Positions 15,300 to 25,173 of a DNA stretch of 64,000 bases are shown here, piece after piece; the stretch's first letter is position 1, and every line of letters starts with the position of its first letter. Source of the stretch: Fulvimarina manganoxydans (GTDB lineage: Bacteria; Pseudomonadota; Alphaproteobacteria; Rhizobiales; Rhizobiaceae); the NCBI RefSeq assembly GCF_900176465.1, contig NZ_FWXR01000022.1:1-64000 (forward strand). Reading direction: 5' to 3'. Both the position numbers and the translations under genes were made by a program. Below the pieces are notes generated by a model that was not told where the DNA came from, ran no database searches, and worked only from the letters and a program-made list of their open reading frames with translations.

Positions 15300-18200
15300 A
15301 TGCCCAAACGCACCGACATTAAATCCATCCTCGTCATCGGTGCGGGGCCGATCGTCATCGGACAGGCCTGCGAATTCGACTATTCCGGCACGCAGGCGAT
15401 CAAAGCCCTCAAGGAAGAGGGCTACCGGATCATCCTGGTCAATTCCAACCCGGCGACGATCATGACCGATCCCGATCTCGCCCATGCCACCTATGTGGAG
15501 CCGATCACGCCGGAAGTGGTCGCCAAGATCATCGAGAAGGAGCGGCCCGATGCGCTTCTGCCGACCATGGGCGGGCAGACGGCGCTGAACACGGCGCTCT
15601 CGCTCCAGCGCATGGGAACGCTCGATCGCTACAATGTGGAGATGATCGGCGCCAATGCCGCCGCCATCGACAAGGCCGAGGACCGCGCGCTGTTCCGGGA
15701 GGCGATGGCCAAGATCGGTCTGGAGACGCCGCGCTCGGTGCTCGCCAATGCCGCCGGGCCGAAGGCGGAGGACCGCAAGGCCCATGAGGCGCGCCGGGCG
15801 GAACTGAAGGCCGCGATCACCGATACCGACGCGCTCAACGCCGCGCTCGACAAGCTGGAAGCCGAATGGCAGCTCGGCGAGGCCGATCGCAAGCAGCGCT
15901 ATATGGGCCACGCTTTGGCCGCGGCCGCCAATGCGCTCGACCATGTGGGCCTTCCCGCGATCATCCGCCCCTCCTTCACCCTCGGCGGCACCGGCGGCGG
16001 CATCGCCTATAACCGCTCGGAATTCTTCGAGATCGTCGAGGGCGGGCTCGACGCCTCCCCGACGACGGAAGTCCTGATCGAGGAGTCGGTGCTCGGCTGG
16101 AAGGAGTTCGAGATGGAGGTGGTCCGCGACCGGGCGGACAATTGCATCATCATCTGCTCCATCGAGAACGTCGATCCGATGGGCGTCCATACCGGCGATT
16201 CGATTACCGTCGCCCCGGCACTGACGTTGACGGACAAAGAATATCAGATCATGCGCAACGCCTCGATCGCGGTCTTGCGCGAGATCGGAGTTGAGACCGG
16301 CGGCTCCAACGTCCAGTTCGCCGTCAATCCCGAGACCGGGCGGCTCGTGGTCATCGAGATGAACCCCCGCGTCTCGCGCTCCTCGGCGCTCGCCTCCAAG
16401 GCGACCGGCTTTCCCATCGCCAAGGTCGCGGCTAAGCTCGCCGTCGGCTACACGCTGGACGAACTGGAGAACGACATCACCGGCGGGGCGACGCCGGCCT
16501 CCTTCGAGCCCTCGATCGATTACGTCGTCACCAAGATCCCGCGCTTTGCCTTCGAGAAGTTCCCGGGCGCAACGCCGATCCTGACGACGGCGATGAAGTC
16601 GGTCGGCGAGGTCATGGCGATCGGCCGCACCTTCGAGGAAAGCCTGCAAAAGGCGCTGCGGGGCCTGGAGACCGGCCTGTCGGGCCTCGACGAGATCGCC
16701 ATTCCGGGGATCGAGGAGGGCGACGACCTCAACGCCGTGCGCGCGGCGCTGGGCACGCCGACACCCGATCGCCTGCTGATGGTCGCCCAGGCGATCCGCA
16801 TGGGCACGAGCCTCGAACAGGTCCATGCCTCCTGCAAGATCGATCCCTGGTTCCTCGCAAGGATCAAGGCGATCATCGATCTCGAAGCGCGGGTGAAGGA
16901 GCATGGCCTGCCGCAGGATGCCGACAATCTGCGCTTCTTGAAGTCGGTCGGCTTTTCCGATGCGCGCCTCGCCCATCTTTCTGGCAAGACGGAGGTCGAG
17001 GTCGCCGATCTCAGGCGCTCGCTGGAGGTCCATCCGGTCTATAAGCGCATCGATACCTGCGCGGCCGAATTCGCCTCGCCCACCCCTTATATGTATTCGA
17101 CCTATGAGCGGCCCTTTGCGGGCGCCCCGCGTTCCGAGGCCGAGGTGTCGGATGCCAAGAAGGTCGTCATTCTGGGCGGTGGCCCGAACCGGATCGGCCA
17201 GGGCATCGAATTCGACTATTGCTGCTGCCATGCCGCCTTCGCGCTCGGCGATGCCGGCTATGAATCGATCATGATCAACTGCAATCCGGAGACCGTGTCG
17301 ACCGACTACGACACCTCCGACCGGCTCTATTTCGAGCCGCTGACGGCCGAGGACGTTCTCGAAATCCTGCGGGCGGAAAAGCAGGCCGGCACGCTGCACG
17401 GCGTCATCGTCCAGTTCGGCGGCCAGACGCCGCTGAAGCTCGCCGAGGCGCTGGAGGCCGCCGGCATCCCGATCCTCGGCACCTCGCCCGACGCGATCGA
17501 TCTCGCCGAGGATCGGGACCGCTTCCAGAAGCTCCTCAACACGCTGACCCTCAAGCAGCCGCGCAACGGCATCGCCCGGTCGGTCGAGGAAGCGCGGGAG
17601 ATCGTCAAAGAGATCGGCTATCCGGTCGTCATCCGCCCCTCCTATGTTCTGGGCGGGCGGGCGATGGAAATCGTCCATTCGCAGAGCCAGTTCGAGCGCT
17701 ATATCAGTCAGGCCGTGGTCGTCTCCGGCAAGTCGCCGGTCCTGATCGACAGCTATCTGTCGGACGCGATCGAGGTGGATGTGGACTGCCTGTCGGACGG
17801 CACCGACACCCATGTCGCCGGCATCATGGAGCATATCGAGGAGGCCGGCATCCATTCGGGCGACTCGGCCTGTTCGCTGCCCGTCCATTCCCTGTCGCGC
17901 GAGATCACCGACGAATTGGAGCGCCAGACCCGTGAAATGGCGCTGGCCTTGAAGGTCGGTGGGCTGATGAACATCCAGTTCGCCATTCAGGGCGGCGAGA
18001 TCTACGTCTTGGAGGTCAATCCCCGCGCCTCGCGCACCGTACCCTTCGTCGCCAAGACCATCGGCCGGCCGATCGCCAAGGTCGCCGCCCGCATCATGGC
18101 CGGCGAGACGCTGACCGACGCCTTCGCCGCCTATGGCGGCTTTGCCGACGTCAAGAACCTCAACCATATCGCGGTGAAGGAAGCCGTCTTCCCCTTCTCT

Positions 18201-18731
18201 CGCTTTCCCGGCGTCGACACGCTGCTCGGGCCGGAAATGCGCTCGACGGGCGAGGTCATGGGCCTTGCCGGCGATTATTCGCTGGCCTTTGCCAAGAGCC
18301 AGCTCGGCGCCGGCGTCGAGCTGCCGCGTGAGGGCACGGTCTTCGTCTCGGTCAAGGATTCCGACAAGCAGCGCATTCTGCCGACGGTCAAGCGGCTCGA
18401 TGAACTCGGCTTCCGCATCATGGCGACGAGCGGGACCCAGCGCTTCCTGACCGAGAACGGCATTTCGGCCGAAAAGGTCAACAAGGTGCTGGAAGGCCGT
18501 CCGCATATCGAGGACGCCATGCGCAACCGTCAGGTCCAGATCGTGTTCAACACGACCGAGGGCGCGAAGGCTCTGTCGGATTCGCTCTCGCTGCGCCGGG
18601 CCGCTCTCCTGCACAAGCTGCCCTATTATACGACGCTCGCAGGTATGGAGGCGGCTGCGGATGCCGTTGCCGCCCTGAAGACCGGCAATCTTGAAGTCCG
18701 GCCTCTCCAGTCGTATTTTACAGCGGCGTGA
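15300..18731 (+). CDS. carB: Carbamoyl-phosphate synthase large subunit
   Basis: 1143 residues, full length. The N-terminus [33 protein letters not shown] is characteristic. Two homologous ATP-grasp halves are visible, the second beginning near [23 protein letters not shown], and the C-terminal MGS-like regulatory domain (from [27 protein letters not shown]) is present. It makes carbamoyl phosphate for pyrimidine and arginine synthesis using ammonia channelled from CarA, which is not nearby. I chose the ATG at 15300 because homologues start there. An upstream in-frame start at 15261 adds 13 residues. Confidence 0.97.
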   Translation: MPKRTDIKSILVIGAGPIVIGQACEFDYSGTQAIKALKEEGYRIILVNSNPATIMTDPDLAHATYVEPITPEVVAKIIEKERPDALLPTMGGQTALNTALSLQRMGTLDRYNVEMIGANAAAIDKAEDRALFREAMAKIGLETPRSVLANAAGPKAEDRKAHEARRAELKAAITDTDALNAALDKLEAEWQLGEADRKQRYMGHALAAAANALDHVGLPAIIRPSFTLGGTGGGIAYNRSEFFEIVEGGLDASPTTEVLIEESVLGWKEFEMEVVRDRADNCIIICSIENVDPMGVHTGDSITVAPALTLTDKEYQIMRNASIAVLREIGVETGGSNVQFAVNPETGRLVVIEMNPRVSRSSALASKATGFPIAKVAAKLAVGYTLDELENDITGGATPASFEPSIDYVVTKIPRFAFEKFPGATPILTTAMKSVGEVMAIGRTFEESLQKALRGLETGLSGLDEIAIPGIEEGDDLNAVRAALGTPTPDRLLMVAQAIRMGTSLEQVHASCKIDPWFLARIKAIIDLEARVKEHGLPQDADNLRFLKSVGFSDARLAHLSGKTEVEVADLRRSLEVHPVYKRIDTCAAEFASPTPYMYSTYERPFAGAPRSEAEVSDAKKVVILGGGPNRIGQGIEFDYCCCHAAFALGDAGYESIMINCNPETVSTDYDTSDRLYFEPLTAEDVLEILRAEKQAGTLHGVIVQFGGQTPLKLAEALEAAGIPILGTSPDAIDLAEDRDRFQKLLNTLTLKQPRNGIARSVEEAREIVKEIGYPVVIRPSYVLGGRAMEIVHSQSQFERYISQAVVVSGKSPVLIDSYLSDAIEVDVDCLSDGTDTHVAGIMEHIEEAGIHSGDSACSLPVHSLSREITDELERQTREMALALKVGGLMNIQFAIQGGEIYVLEVNPRASRTVPFVAKTIGRPIAKVAARIMAGETLTDAFAAYGGFADVKNLNHIAVKEAVFPFSRFPGVDTLLGPEMRSTGEVMGLAGDYSLAFAKSQLGAGVELPREGTVFVSVKDSDKQRILPTVKRLDELGFRIMATSGTQRFLTENGISAEKVNKVLEGRPHIEDAMRNRQVQIVFNTTEGAKALSDSLSLRRAALLHKLPYYTTLAGMEAAADAVAALKTGNLEVRPLQSYFTAA

Positions 18732-18737
18732 AGCGAA

Positions 18738-18772
18738 GGCCGGTCTTTGAACGACCGGCCGCGTCGTTTCAG
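18738..18772 (+). terminator. Probable carB terminator
   Basis: GGCCGGTC (18738-18745) and GACCGGCC (18753-18760) form a perfect 8-bp stem with a 7-base loop directly after the carB stop. The downstream tract GCGTCGTTTC is only weakly T-rich. Confidence 0.5.
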
Positions 18773-18960
18773 GTTTTCGCGGGTTCTTCGGACAGACGCC
18801 GCGAACAGGATTTCAAAGTCCGCTGAACCCGGCTGGCTCCGGGCGGCTCCTCGTCGCTCGGCCCGGCCTGTCTTTGTATCCCGGCCCCGGCCGGCAATGA
18901 ACGAGAAGAAGACGCCCGGCGCGGTAGACGCGAAGGGCGTTTCGAGAAGGTGGAGGCCCT

Positions 18961-19434
18961 ATGGAAAAGGTTCCGATGACGCAGCGTGGCTTCGAAGCGC
19001 TGAAGGAGGAACTGCGCCGCCGTCAGCAGGAGGAGCGCCCCCGGATCATCCAGGCGATCTCCGAAGCGCGCGCCCATGGCGACCTGTCCGAAAACGCGGA
19101 ATATCATGCGGCCAAGGAATCCCAGAGCCTTAATGAGGGCCGGATTTCCGAGCTGGAGGATTTGACGGCGCGCGCCGAAGTCATCGACGTCACCAGGATG
19201 TCCGGCGACAAGATCAAGTTCGGTGCCACCGTCAAGCTGGTCGACGAGGAGACCGACGAGGAGCGCAGCTTCCAGATCGTCGGCGAGCAGGAAGCCGATG
19301 TGAAATCCGGTAAGATTTCCGTCACCTCGCCCATCGCCCGCGCCCTGATCGGCAAGAGCGAAGGCGACACGGTGGAGGTCGCGGCTCCCGGCGGCGCGCG
19401 CTCCTACGAAGTGCTGGAAGTCGTCTGGCGATAG
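18961..19434 (+). CDS. greA: Transcript cleavage factor GreA
   Basis: 157 residues, the usual GreA length. The N-terminal coiled coil contains the [18 protein letters not shown] tip, including the Asp/Glu pair that enters the RNA polymerase secondary channel to rescue backtracked complexes. The C-terminal FKBP-like domain ends [30 protein letters not shown] precedes the ATG. The stop codon TAG is the first three bases of an inserted family A repeat, so the original terminus may have been altered or the insertion restored it exactly. Confidence 0.97.
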   Translation: MEKVPMTQRGFEALKEELRRRQQEERPRIIQAISEARAHGDLSENAEYHAAKESQSLNEGRISELEDLTARAEVIDVTRMSGDKIKFGATVKLVDEETDEERSFQIVGEQEADVKSGKISVTSPIARALIGKSEGDTVEVAAPGGARSYEVLEVVWR

Positions 19435-19536
19435 AGCATGATGGGGAAAAGTTGCATGACTTTTCCTATCACATCATGTGTCAAGACAAAGGTTTAGAGC
19501 GAAATCGCGATCCCAACTCGGTCGCGTTTCACTCTA
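19432..19536. repeat. Intergenic double-palindrome repeat, family A copy 2
   Basis: 105 bp, opening TAGAGCATGATGGGGAAAAG and closing GTTTCACTCTA. It aligns end to end with 832-937, in the same orientation and with the same two tandem palindromes, with about a dozen and a half changes. Its left end supplies the greA stop codon and its stems could act as the greA terminator. Confidence 0.85.
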
Positions 19537-19552
19537 GGAGAGGCGCTGAGCG

Positions 19553-20134
19553 ATGAGCGGAACGGCGGCCAAGCGGTGGACGCTTCAGGAGTTTCTCGAC
19601 TGGGAAGAACGCCAGGAGCATCGCCACGAATTCGTCGATGGTGAAATCCGCATGATGACCGGCGGGACCAAGGGTCACGCCGGGATCGCTCGCAACATTC
19701 TCTTCGCTCTTTACGGCCGGTTGCGCGGCTCGCCCTGCCTTCCCTTCGGAAGCGACCTTCGGGTGACCATTCCGTCCTATGGCAATGTTCGCTATCCCGA
19801 CGTGACAGTCGATTGCGGGCGCCAGGATCCTGATTCTCAAGAGGCATCCAAACCCGTCGTGGTCTTCGAGGTCCTGTCGAAATCGACCGCCTGGTACGAC
19901 CAGACGCGCAAGCTCCGGGACTACGAGGCCTGCCCGGACATCCTGCATTATGTCTGCGTCTCCCAGTCCGAAGTGCGGGTCAGCGTTTGGCTGCGCGATG
20001 GGGATGGCCGGCTGGTGGCGCAGGACGACATCACCGATCTGACTGCGACGCTCGATCTGCCTGCGATCGGGGTCGATCTCGCCTTGGCCGATATCTATGA
20101 GGGCCTTGCGCCGATCTCGGAACCGCAAGCCTGA
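19553..20134 (+). CDS. Uma2-family (DUF820) putative restriction-endonuclease-like protein
   Basis: 193 residues with Uma2 motifs: WTLQEFLDWEERQEHRHEFVDGEIRMMTGGT at the N-terminus and the PD-(D/E)XK-like core YPDVTVDC... (Asp near 83), KPVVVFEVLSKST (Glu-x-x-Ser-Lys), then TRKLRDYEACPDILHYV. These proteins are common in cyanobacteria and scattered in alphaproteobacteria, and their biological target is unknown. GGAGAGG precedes the ATG. It follows a family A repeat and is a plausible accessory insertion between greA and lpcC, which are close in other rhizobia. Confidence 0.88.
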   Translation: MSGTAAKRWTLQEFLDWEERQEHRHEFVDGEIRMMTGGTKGHAGIARNILFALYGRLRGSPCLPFGSDLRVTIPSYGNVRYPDVTVDCGRQDPDSQEASKPVVVFEVLSKSTAWYDQTRKLRDYEACPDILHYVCVSQSEVRVSVWLRDGDGRLVAQDDITDLTATLDLPAIGVDLALADIYEGLAPISEPQA

Positions 20135-20150
20135 TGCCGCGTCGGGCGCC

Positions 20151-21236
20151 ATGACGAGACCGAACGCACGCGACCTCGAGGTTCTCGCGCCGAACTTCAA
20201 GCGGCGCCTGTCGGGCGTCACCTCGACGATCGTCCAGCTCGTCCCGCACCAATCGAAGCGGCTGCGCATCGCCTCCTGCGGCCCCGACGTCCTGCCCGCC
20301 AATGTGCCCCGCCTGCCCTATCGCGCGTTTCCCGGGCTCTGGCGGGCTCCCAAGACGCGCCCGACCCGCATCTGGCACGCCCGGCGAAACACCGAGATGC
20401 TGGCGGGCGTGATCATGCGGGATGCCTTTCGCATGCCGCTCTCCCTGGTCTTCACCTCGGCCTCTCAGCGCATTCACACCGGCTGGACGCGCTGGCTGAT
20501 CGGCAGGATGGACGCGGTGATTTCCACGAGCGCCCGCACCGCCGCCTATCTTCGCGTGCCGAACAGCGTCGTCATGCATGGGATCGACACGGCGCGCTTC
20601 TCACCGCCTGCCGACAAAGCCGCAGCGAAAGCGGACATCGGCCTGCCGCCAGACAGGAAAATCGCCGGTTGTTTCGGTCGGGTGCGGCATCAGAAGGGTA
20701 CGGATGTCTTCGTCGACGCCATGTGCGCGCTTCTCCCGCGCCTGCCCGACTGGATCGCGGTCGTGGCCGGCCGCACGACCGGCGAACACAAGCAGTTCGA
20801 AACCGATCTGAAGGAGCGCGTGAAGCGCGCCGGTCTCGAGACGCGCATCCTCTTCGTCGGCGAGCATTCGCCCATCGATCCCTGGTACAAGGCGCTCGAT
20901 CTCTTCGTCGCGCCCCAGCGCTGGGAGGGTTTCGGCCTGACCCCGCTGGAGGCAATGGCCTGCGGCGTGCCAGTCGTTGCAACGACAGTCGGCGCCTTTC
21001 CCGAGCTCTTGGTCGAAGGCGAGACCGGCCATCTCGTCGAACCCGGCTCCCCGGACGCGATCGCCTCGGCTGCGGACACGATCATGAGCGAGGCGGTCTT
21101 GCGGGTGCGGATGGGCGAGCATGCCCTTGCCCATGCGAAGGCCCATTTTGATCTGTCCCGGGAGGCCCGGGAGATCGAGGCCGTCTATGAGGCGGTCTGG
21201 CGCAAGGCCGAGCGGCGCGAGACGACGGCCCGATAG
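20151..21236 (+). CDS. lpcC: Lipopolysaccharide core mannosyltransferase, GT4 family
   Basis: 361 residues. The opening DLEVLAPNFKRRLSGVTSTIVQLVPHQ is highly typical of rhizobial LpcC/LpsB, which add mannose to the inner LPS core from a nucleotide-sugar donor on the cytoplasmic side. The GT-B C-terminal domain shows FGRVRHQKGTDVFVDAM and the E-x7-E motif EGFGLTPLEAM, with GVPVVATTVGAFPELL. Position near greA agrees with rhizobial gene order. The ATG at 20151 was chosen because the conserved N-terminus begins just after it. The ribosome-binding site is weak. Confidence 0.92.
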   Translation: MTRPNARDLEVLAPNFKRRLSGVTSTIVQLVPHQSKRLRIASCGPDVLPANVPRLPYRAFPGLWRAPKTRPTRIWHARRNTEMLAGVIMRDAFRMPLSLVFTSASQRIHTGWTRWLIGRMDAVISTSARTAAYLRVPNSVVMHGIDTARFSPPADKAAAKADIGLPPDRKIAGCFGRVRHQKGTDVFVDAMCALLPRLPDWIAVVAGRTTGEHKQFETDLKERVKRAGLETRILFVGEHSPIDPWYKALDLFVAPQRWEGFGLTPLEAMACGVPVVATTVGAFPELLVEGETGHLVEPGSPDAIASAADTIMSEAVLRVRMGEHALAHAKAHFDLSREAREIEAVYEAVWRKAERRETTAR

Positions 21237-21301
21237 ACGATGCGCGCAATCGGCGTGATTTTGATCTTGTTCCTTCGACAGCACCGTGAGATCGTCCGGC
21301 A

Positions 21302-21538
21302 ATGGCGAACAAACTCGATATTCCCGCCGACTTGACCGAACGCATCGAAGCTCTTGCGTCTCGATATCGTCTCGATGGAGCGCTGATCCTTCGCAGCGCC
21401 ATCGAGGATGGCCGCTCTCTCGAATGGCAGGAGACCTATTTTCGCGAGGTCACCGCCGGTCTCGCTGAGGCCGAGAAAGGCGATTTCGTCGACAGCGAAG
21501 CCGTGACGGCTCTGCAAGCGCGCTTCCGCGCACGTTGA
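21302..21538 (+). CDS. Orphan antitoxin-like ribbon-helix-helix protein
   Basis: 78 residues: MANKLDIPADLTERIEALASRYRL with a short CopG/RelB-like fold, then EWQETYFREVTAGLAEAEKGDFVDSEAV, a C-terminal segment common in antitoxins paired with RelE/ParE toxins. No toxin follows: the next gene is convergent and ends 8 bases away. It may be a remnant of a lost module or act in trans. Confidence 0.65.
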   Translation: MANKLDIPADLTERIEALASRYRLDGALILRSAIEDGRSLEWQETYFREVTAGLAEAEKGDFVDSEAVTALQARFRAR

Positions 21539-21546
21539 GGCCAGAG

Positions 21547-22371
21547 TCACCCGTCCTCCCCGGCCGACACGAAATCGGAGAAATCGACCTGAGGTTTGCG
21601 CATGGTCAGCCTCGTCAGTCGGCCGGCCTGATAGGGCAGAAGTGACAGCTGCGTCGCGAGGCGGCGCCAATGATAGGGGGCGTTTTTCGGCGCAAGGCTC
21701 GGCCGGCGGCGGGGCGCCCCGATCTGGCTCGTCGTGTCGATCGGGGGCTCGAAGCCTTCCGCCTTCAAGATATGCGCCTGGATGGCGAGGGCCGGCTCGG
21801 CCTGGCCGACGACGAGGCGGCCGCTGGCAAAGAGGAAAGCGTCGGACGGTCCCGCCCGGTCAGAAGCGGCAAGAAGGAGCTTGCGGGCCCCGCGCGGCGT
21901 GACGAGATAGGCGGCGGAGCCGGCCTTGTCGCGGGCGACCTGCGAGATGCAAAGCCCTTCGGCCATAGGCATTGCGCCGGTCCGTCCAAAATATTTGCGC
22001 CGGCCGATATATTCCAGATTGATCAGATCGAAGCGCTCGCCCGCCTCGCCCGGAAGGCTCGCAAGAGAGGCCGGCAGCCGGCGGGACAGAACCGCATCGT
22101 CCTCGAGAATGACGAGCGGTCGCATCTCCTCGCAGCAGCGCTCCCAGAGCGCCTTGTGGGAGAAGAAGAGGCCAAGTTCGGCGCCGCTCAAGGGGCGTTC
22201 CCAGCTTGCGGCGAGACGCTCGCGCTCAGCCTTGGCGATGTCGTCGGGTCCAAAGGCGGACAAGCGTTCCAGGGTGAGGCCAAGCCGGGCGCCCTGGTCC
22301 TCCATGAAGGCCCGCCGATCCCTCGCCCTGTCCAGATTGATGAAGACGAGGCTGACGTCTTCCAGGGCCAT
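21547..22371 (-). CDS. Glycosyltransferase family 25 protein
   Basis: 274 residues. GT25 motifs are VFINLDRARDRRAFMEDQ at the N-terminus, SGAELGLFFSHKALWE, and the acidic RPLVILEDDAVLS, where the EDD likely binds metal and nucleotide sugar. RKYFGRTG and GSAAYLVTPRGARKLL follow. GT25 enzymes, often galactosyltransferases of the LgtB/LpsA type, build LPS outer core, which fits the nearby lpcC. It starts 4 bases after the trkH stop on the same strand, so the two may be co-transcribed. Confidence 0.88.
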   Translation of the reverse strand: MALEDVSLVFINLDRARDRRAFMEDQGARLGLTLERLSAFGPDDIAKAERERLAASWERPLSGAELGLFFSHKALWERCCEEMRPLVILEDDAVLSRRLPASLASLPGEAGERFDLINLEYIGRRKYFGRTGAMPMAEGLCISQVARDKAGSAAYLVTPRGARKLLLAASDRAGPSDAFLFASGRLVVGQAEPALAIQAHILKAEGFEPPIDTTSQIGAPRRRPSLAPKNAPYHWRRLATQLSLLPYQAGRLTRLTMRKPQVDFSDFVSAGEDG

Positions 22372-22375
22372 CGCT

Positions 22376-23908
22376 TCACTCCGTCCAGGTGCGCGGGAAG
22401 AGGAGGATGAGCACCGTGACGAGTTCCAGCCGGCCGAGCAGCATGGTGATCGACAGGATCCAGAGCGCGCCATCGGGCAGCGAGGCGAAATTGCCGGCCG
22501 GGCCGATGATCTGGCCGAAGCCGGGGCCCACATTGGCCAGCGCCGTGAGGGTGCCGGAAAAGGCCGTGATGAGATCGAGGCCGAACATGGACAGAAGCAC
22601 GGTGCCCATGAGCAGGGTGCCGAAGAACAGGAAGAAGAAGATCGTCACTGTCTGGATGCCTTCCGGCGCGATCTCGCTATTGCCATAGCGCAGGCGGATG
22701 ACGGCATGGGGCCGCACGAGGCGCCGGAAATTCGTCTCGACCAGATGATAGAGAATATAGAGCCGGTTCGCCTTGATGCCGCCGGCGGTCGAGCCGGCGC
22801 AGCCGCCGAGGAACGTGGCGAGGAAGAACAGACCGATCGCCGCATTCGACCAGAGGGTGAAATCCTCCGACGCATAGCCGGTCGTGGTGATGATCGAGAC
22901 GAGATTGAAGGTCGAGGAGATCAGCGCCTCGCCGAAGTCAGTGCCGTTGATCACGCGGCGCGAGATTGCGATGGCGAGGCTGAGGACGAGACAGATGAGC
23001 AGGAAGAGCTTGATCTGCGGATCGCGCCAGAGATGGAAGCGGCGTGGCAGGAAAGCGCGGATATAGACGACGAAGGGCAGCGAGCCGAGGATCATGAACA
23101 GCGTCGAGGCGGCGAGAATGCGATTGTCATCGAAATAGCCCATGGAGGCGTCATGGGTCGAATAACCGCCGGTCGACAGCGTCGTCATCGCGTGATTGAC
23201 CGCGTCGAAGAAGGTCATGCCAAGCGCCGTATAGACGATGGCGCAGGTGAGCGTCAGCGCCGTATAGGCCGCCACCAGCCCGCCGGTCAGCTGGTTGATG
23301 CGCGGCAGAACCTTGTCCGACTTGTCCGAGCTTTCCATGTGGAACAGCGCCATGCCGCCCGCGCGCAAGGACGGCAGAATGAGCAGCGCCATACCGATGA
23401 TGCCGATGCCGCCCAGCCATTGCAGCAGCGAGCGCCACATCAGAATGCCGCGCGGCAGGGCGTCGAGACCGGAGATGACCGTCGACCCGGTCGTCGTCAG
23501 GCCGGACATGGATTCGAAGAAGGCGCCGGCATAGGTCAGATTGACCGAGGAGACATAGAGCGGGATCGCGCCGACCGTCGCGCCGAAAATCCAGACCGAG
23601 GTCGTGACGAGAAAGCCCAGACGTTGGGTGAAGCGGGGCTTTTCCTCGCGGGTCGCCACCGCGATCATGGCGCAGACCATGCCGATCAGCGCGCTCGAAC
23701 CCACAAAGACCTTCCAGTCCGGATTCTCGTCGGCGAGATCGATCAGCGCCGGGACCAGCATCGCCCCGGCAAGGGCGAGGCCGAAATTCGCGGTGACATT
23801 GGCAATGGTCCTGAAAATGGCCGGCTCTCCATGGCATCGAACGGGATCGGGCGTCTGAAGTCCATTCGCCGACCGGTTCCGCATCGCCCCCGATGCGCAT
23901 CGTTTCAC
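22376..23908 (-). CDS. trkH: TrkH-family potassium uptake channel subunit
   Basis: 510 residues from a GTG at 23908 (an ATG at 23884 is an alternative). About ten or more membrane spans are seen. The four selectivity-filter loops typical of Trk/Ktr are readable as LTTTGSTV, TLSTGGYST, ITTTGYASE and LANVGPGFG. Works with the NAD/ATP-binding protein TrkA, which is not encoded here. A long antisense open frame over this gene is not coding. Confidence 0.93.
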   Translation of the reverse strand: MKRCASGAMRNRSANGLQTPDPVRCHGEPAIFRTIANVTANFGLALAGAMLVPALIDLADENPDWKVFVGSSALIGMVCAMIAVATREEKPRFTQRLGFLVTTSVWIFGATVGAIPLYVSSVNLTYAGAFFESMSGLTTTGSTVISGLDALPRGILMWRSLLQWLGGIGIIGMALLILPSLRAGGMALFHMESSDKSDKVLPRINQLTGGLVAAYTALTLTCAIVYTALGMTFFDAVNHAMTTLSTGGYSTHDASMGYFDDNRILAASTLFMILGSLPFVVYIRAFLPRRFHLWRDPQIKLFLLICLVLSLAIAISRRVINGTDFGEALISSTFNLVSIITTTGYASEDFTLWSNAAIGLFFLATFLGGCAGSTAGGIKANRLYILYHLVETNFRRLVRPHAVIRLRYGNSEIAPEGIQTVTIFFFLFFGTLLMGTVLLSMFGLDLITAFSGTLTALANVGPGFGQIIGPAGNFASLPDGALWILSITMLLGRLELVTVLILLFPRTWTE

Positions 23909-24133
23909 TCAGCGAAACGCCCGGCCCTCAAAATTAAACCACCAAGCGATCTTAAAGCCGGATACCACTCTGTCGCCCGGCCCGGCGGTGCGACCGAATA
24001 CTCCGTGCCGACCCCGCGCACAACGCCCGCATCTGAGACGCTCTGCCCGATGTTGCGGCGCTGCACGGCCTCGCCTATTGAACGGGCCAAGCATTACGTC
24101 CATCTGCCTCAGTGACCAAGAGCGAGGGCCATC

Positions 24134-25108
24134 ATGAGCGAACGTCACGCCGAAGTCCTGATATTGGGTTCGGGACCTGCCGGATATACGGCGGCGATCT
24201 ATGCCGCACGCGCCATGCTGAAGCCGTTGATCGTCGCCGGTCTCCAGGAAGGCGGCCAGCTGACCATCACGACGGATGTCGAGAACTATCCGGGTTATGC
24301 CGATCCCGTGCAGGGCCCCTGGATGATGGAGCAGATGAAGGCGCAGGCGCTGAATGTGGGCGCCGAGATGGCGAACGATCTCATTGTGTCGGCCGATCTC
24401 GATGTCCGCCCCTTCCGGCTGACCGGCGATTCCGGCACGGTCTATACCTGCGACGCGCTGATCATCGCGACGGGCGCCCAGGCGAAATGGCTCGGCCTCG
24501 ATTCGGAAGCGAAATTCCAGGGTTTCGGCGTTTCGGCCTGCGCCACATGCGACGGCTTCTTCTATCGCGGCAAGGATGTCGTGGTGGTGGGCGGCGGCAA
24601 TACGGCTGTCGAGGAAGCGCTCTATCTCGCCAATATCGCGAAATCGGTCACCCTCGTTCATCGCCGCGACGAATTGCGCGCCGAGCGCATTCTTCAGGAG
24701 CGCCTGTTTGCGATGGAGAACGTCTCCTTGCGCTGGAACAGCGAGATCGAGGAAATCGTCGGCGAGGAGAAGCCGATGAAGTCGGTGACCGGCGTGCGCC
24801 TGAAGGATCGCTCGACCGGCGACGTCTCCGATCTTGCGGCCGACGGCGTCTTCATCGCGATCGGCCATGCGCCGGCGGTCGAGCTTTTCGAGGGCAAGCT
24901 GAAGCAGAAGCCCTCCGGCTATCTCTGGGTCGAGCCGGGCACGGTCCGCACCTCGCTCGAAGGCGTCTTCGCCGCCGGCGATGTGGCCGACGACGTCTAT
25001 CGCCAGGCGGTGACGGCGGCGGGCATGGGCTGCATGGCGGCCCTCGACGCCGAGCGCTATCTGCAGTCACGCCCTGTCGCGGACGAAACCAAAGTCGCGG
25101 CCGAATAG
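24134..25108 (+). CDS. trxB: Thioredoxin reductase
   Basis: 324 residues, standard length. FAD-binding GSGPAGYTAAIYAARA is at 13-28, the redox-active CATC at 136-139 (SACATCDGFFYRG), the NADPH-binding GGGNTAVEEALYL follows, and the C-terminal FAD motif is GVFAAGDVADDVYRQAVTAAGMGCMAA. It keeps thioredoxin reduced using NADPH. The LysR gene follows 65 bases downstream, the conserved rhizobial trxB-lsrB arrangement. Confidence 0.97.
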   Translation: MSERHAEVLILGSGPAGYTAAIYAARAMLKPLIVAGLQEGGQLTITTDVENYPGYADPVQGPWMMEQMKAQALNVGAEMANDLIVSADLDVRPFRLTGDSGTVYTCDALIIATGAQAKWLGLDSEAKFQGFGVSACATCDGFFYRGKDVVVVGGGNTAVEEALYLANIAKSVTLVHRRDELRAERILQERLFAMENVSLRWNSEIEEIVGEEKPMKSVTGVRLKDRSTGDVSDLAADGVFIAIGHAPAVELFEGKLKQKPSGYLWVEPGTVRTSLEGVFAAGDVADDVYRQAVTAAGMGCMAALDAERYLQSRPVADETKVAAE

Positions 25109-25173
25109 GCCATCTGGAAGGCGCGCGACCACCCGGCGACGCCGACGACCGCTTCCAAGGAGGCATTTGATCT

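Noticed and set aside
15186-18614. Very long open frame antisense to carB
   Set aside because: It arises from GC-rich third-position bias. The plus strand encodes a textbook CarB, and the antisense translation has no recognisable motif.
21926-24115. Long plus-strand open frame across trkH and the GT25 gene
   Set aside because: Translation is Arg/Glu-rich low-complexity, and the opposite strand holds two clear protein families.
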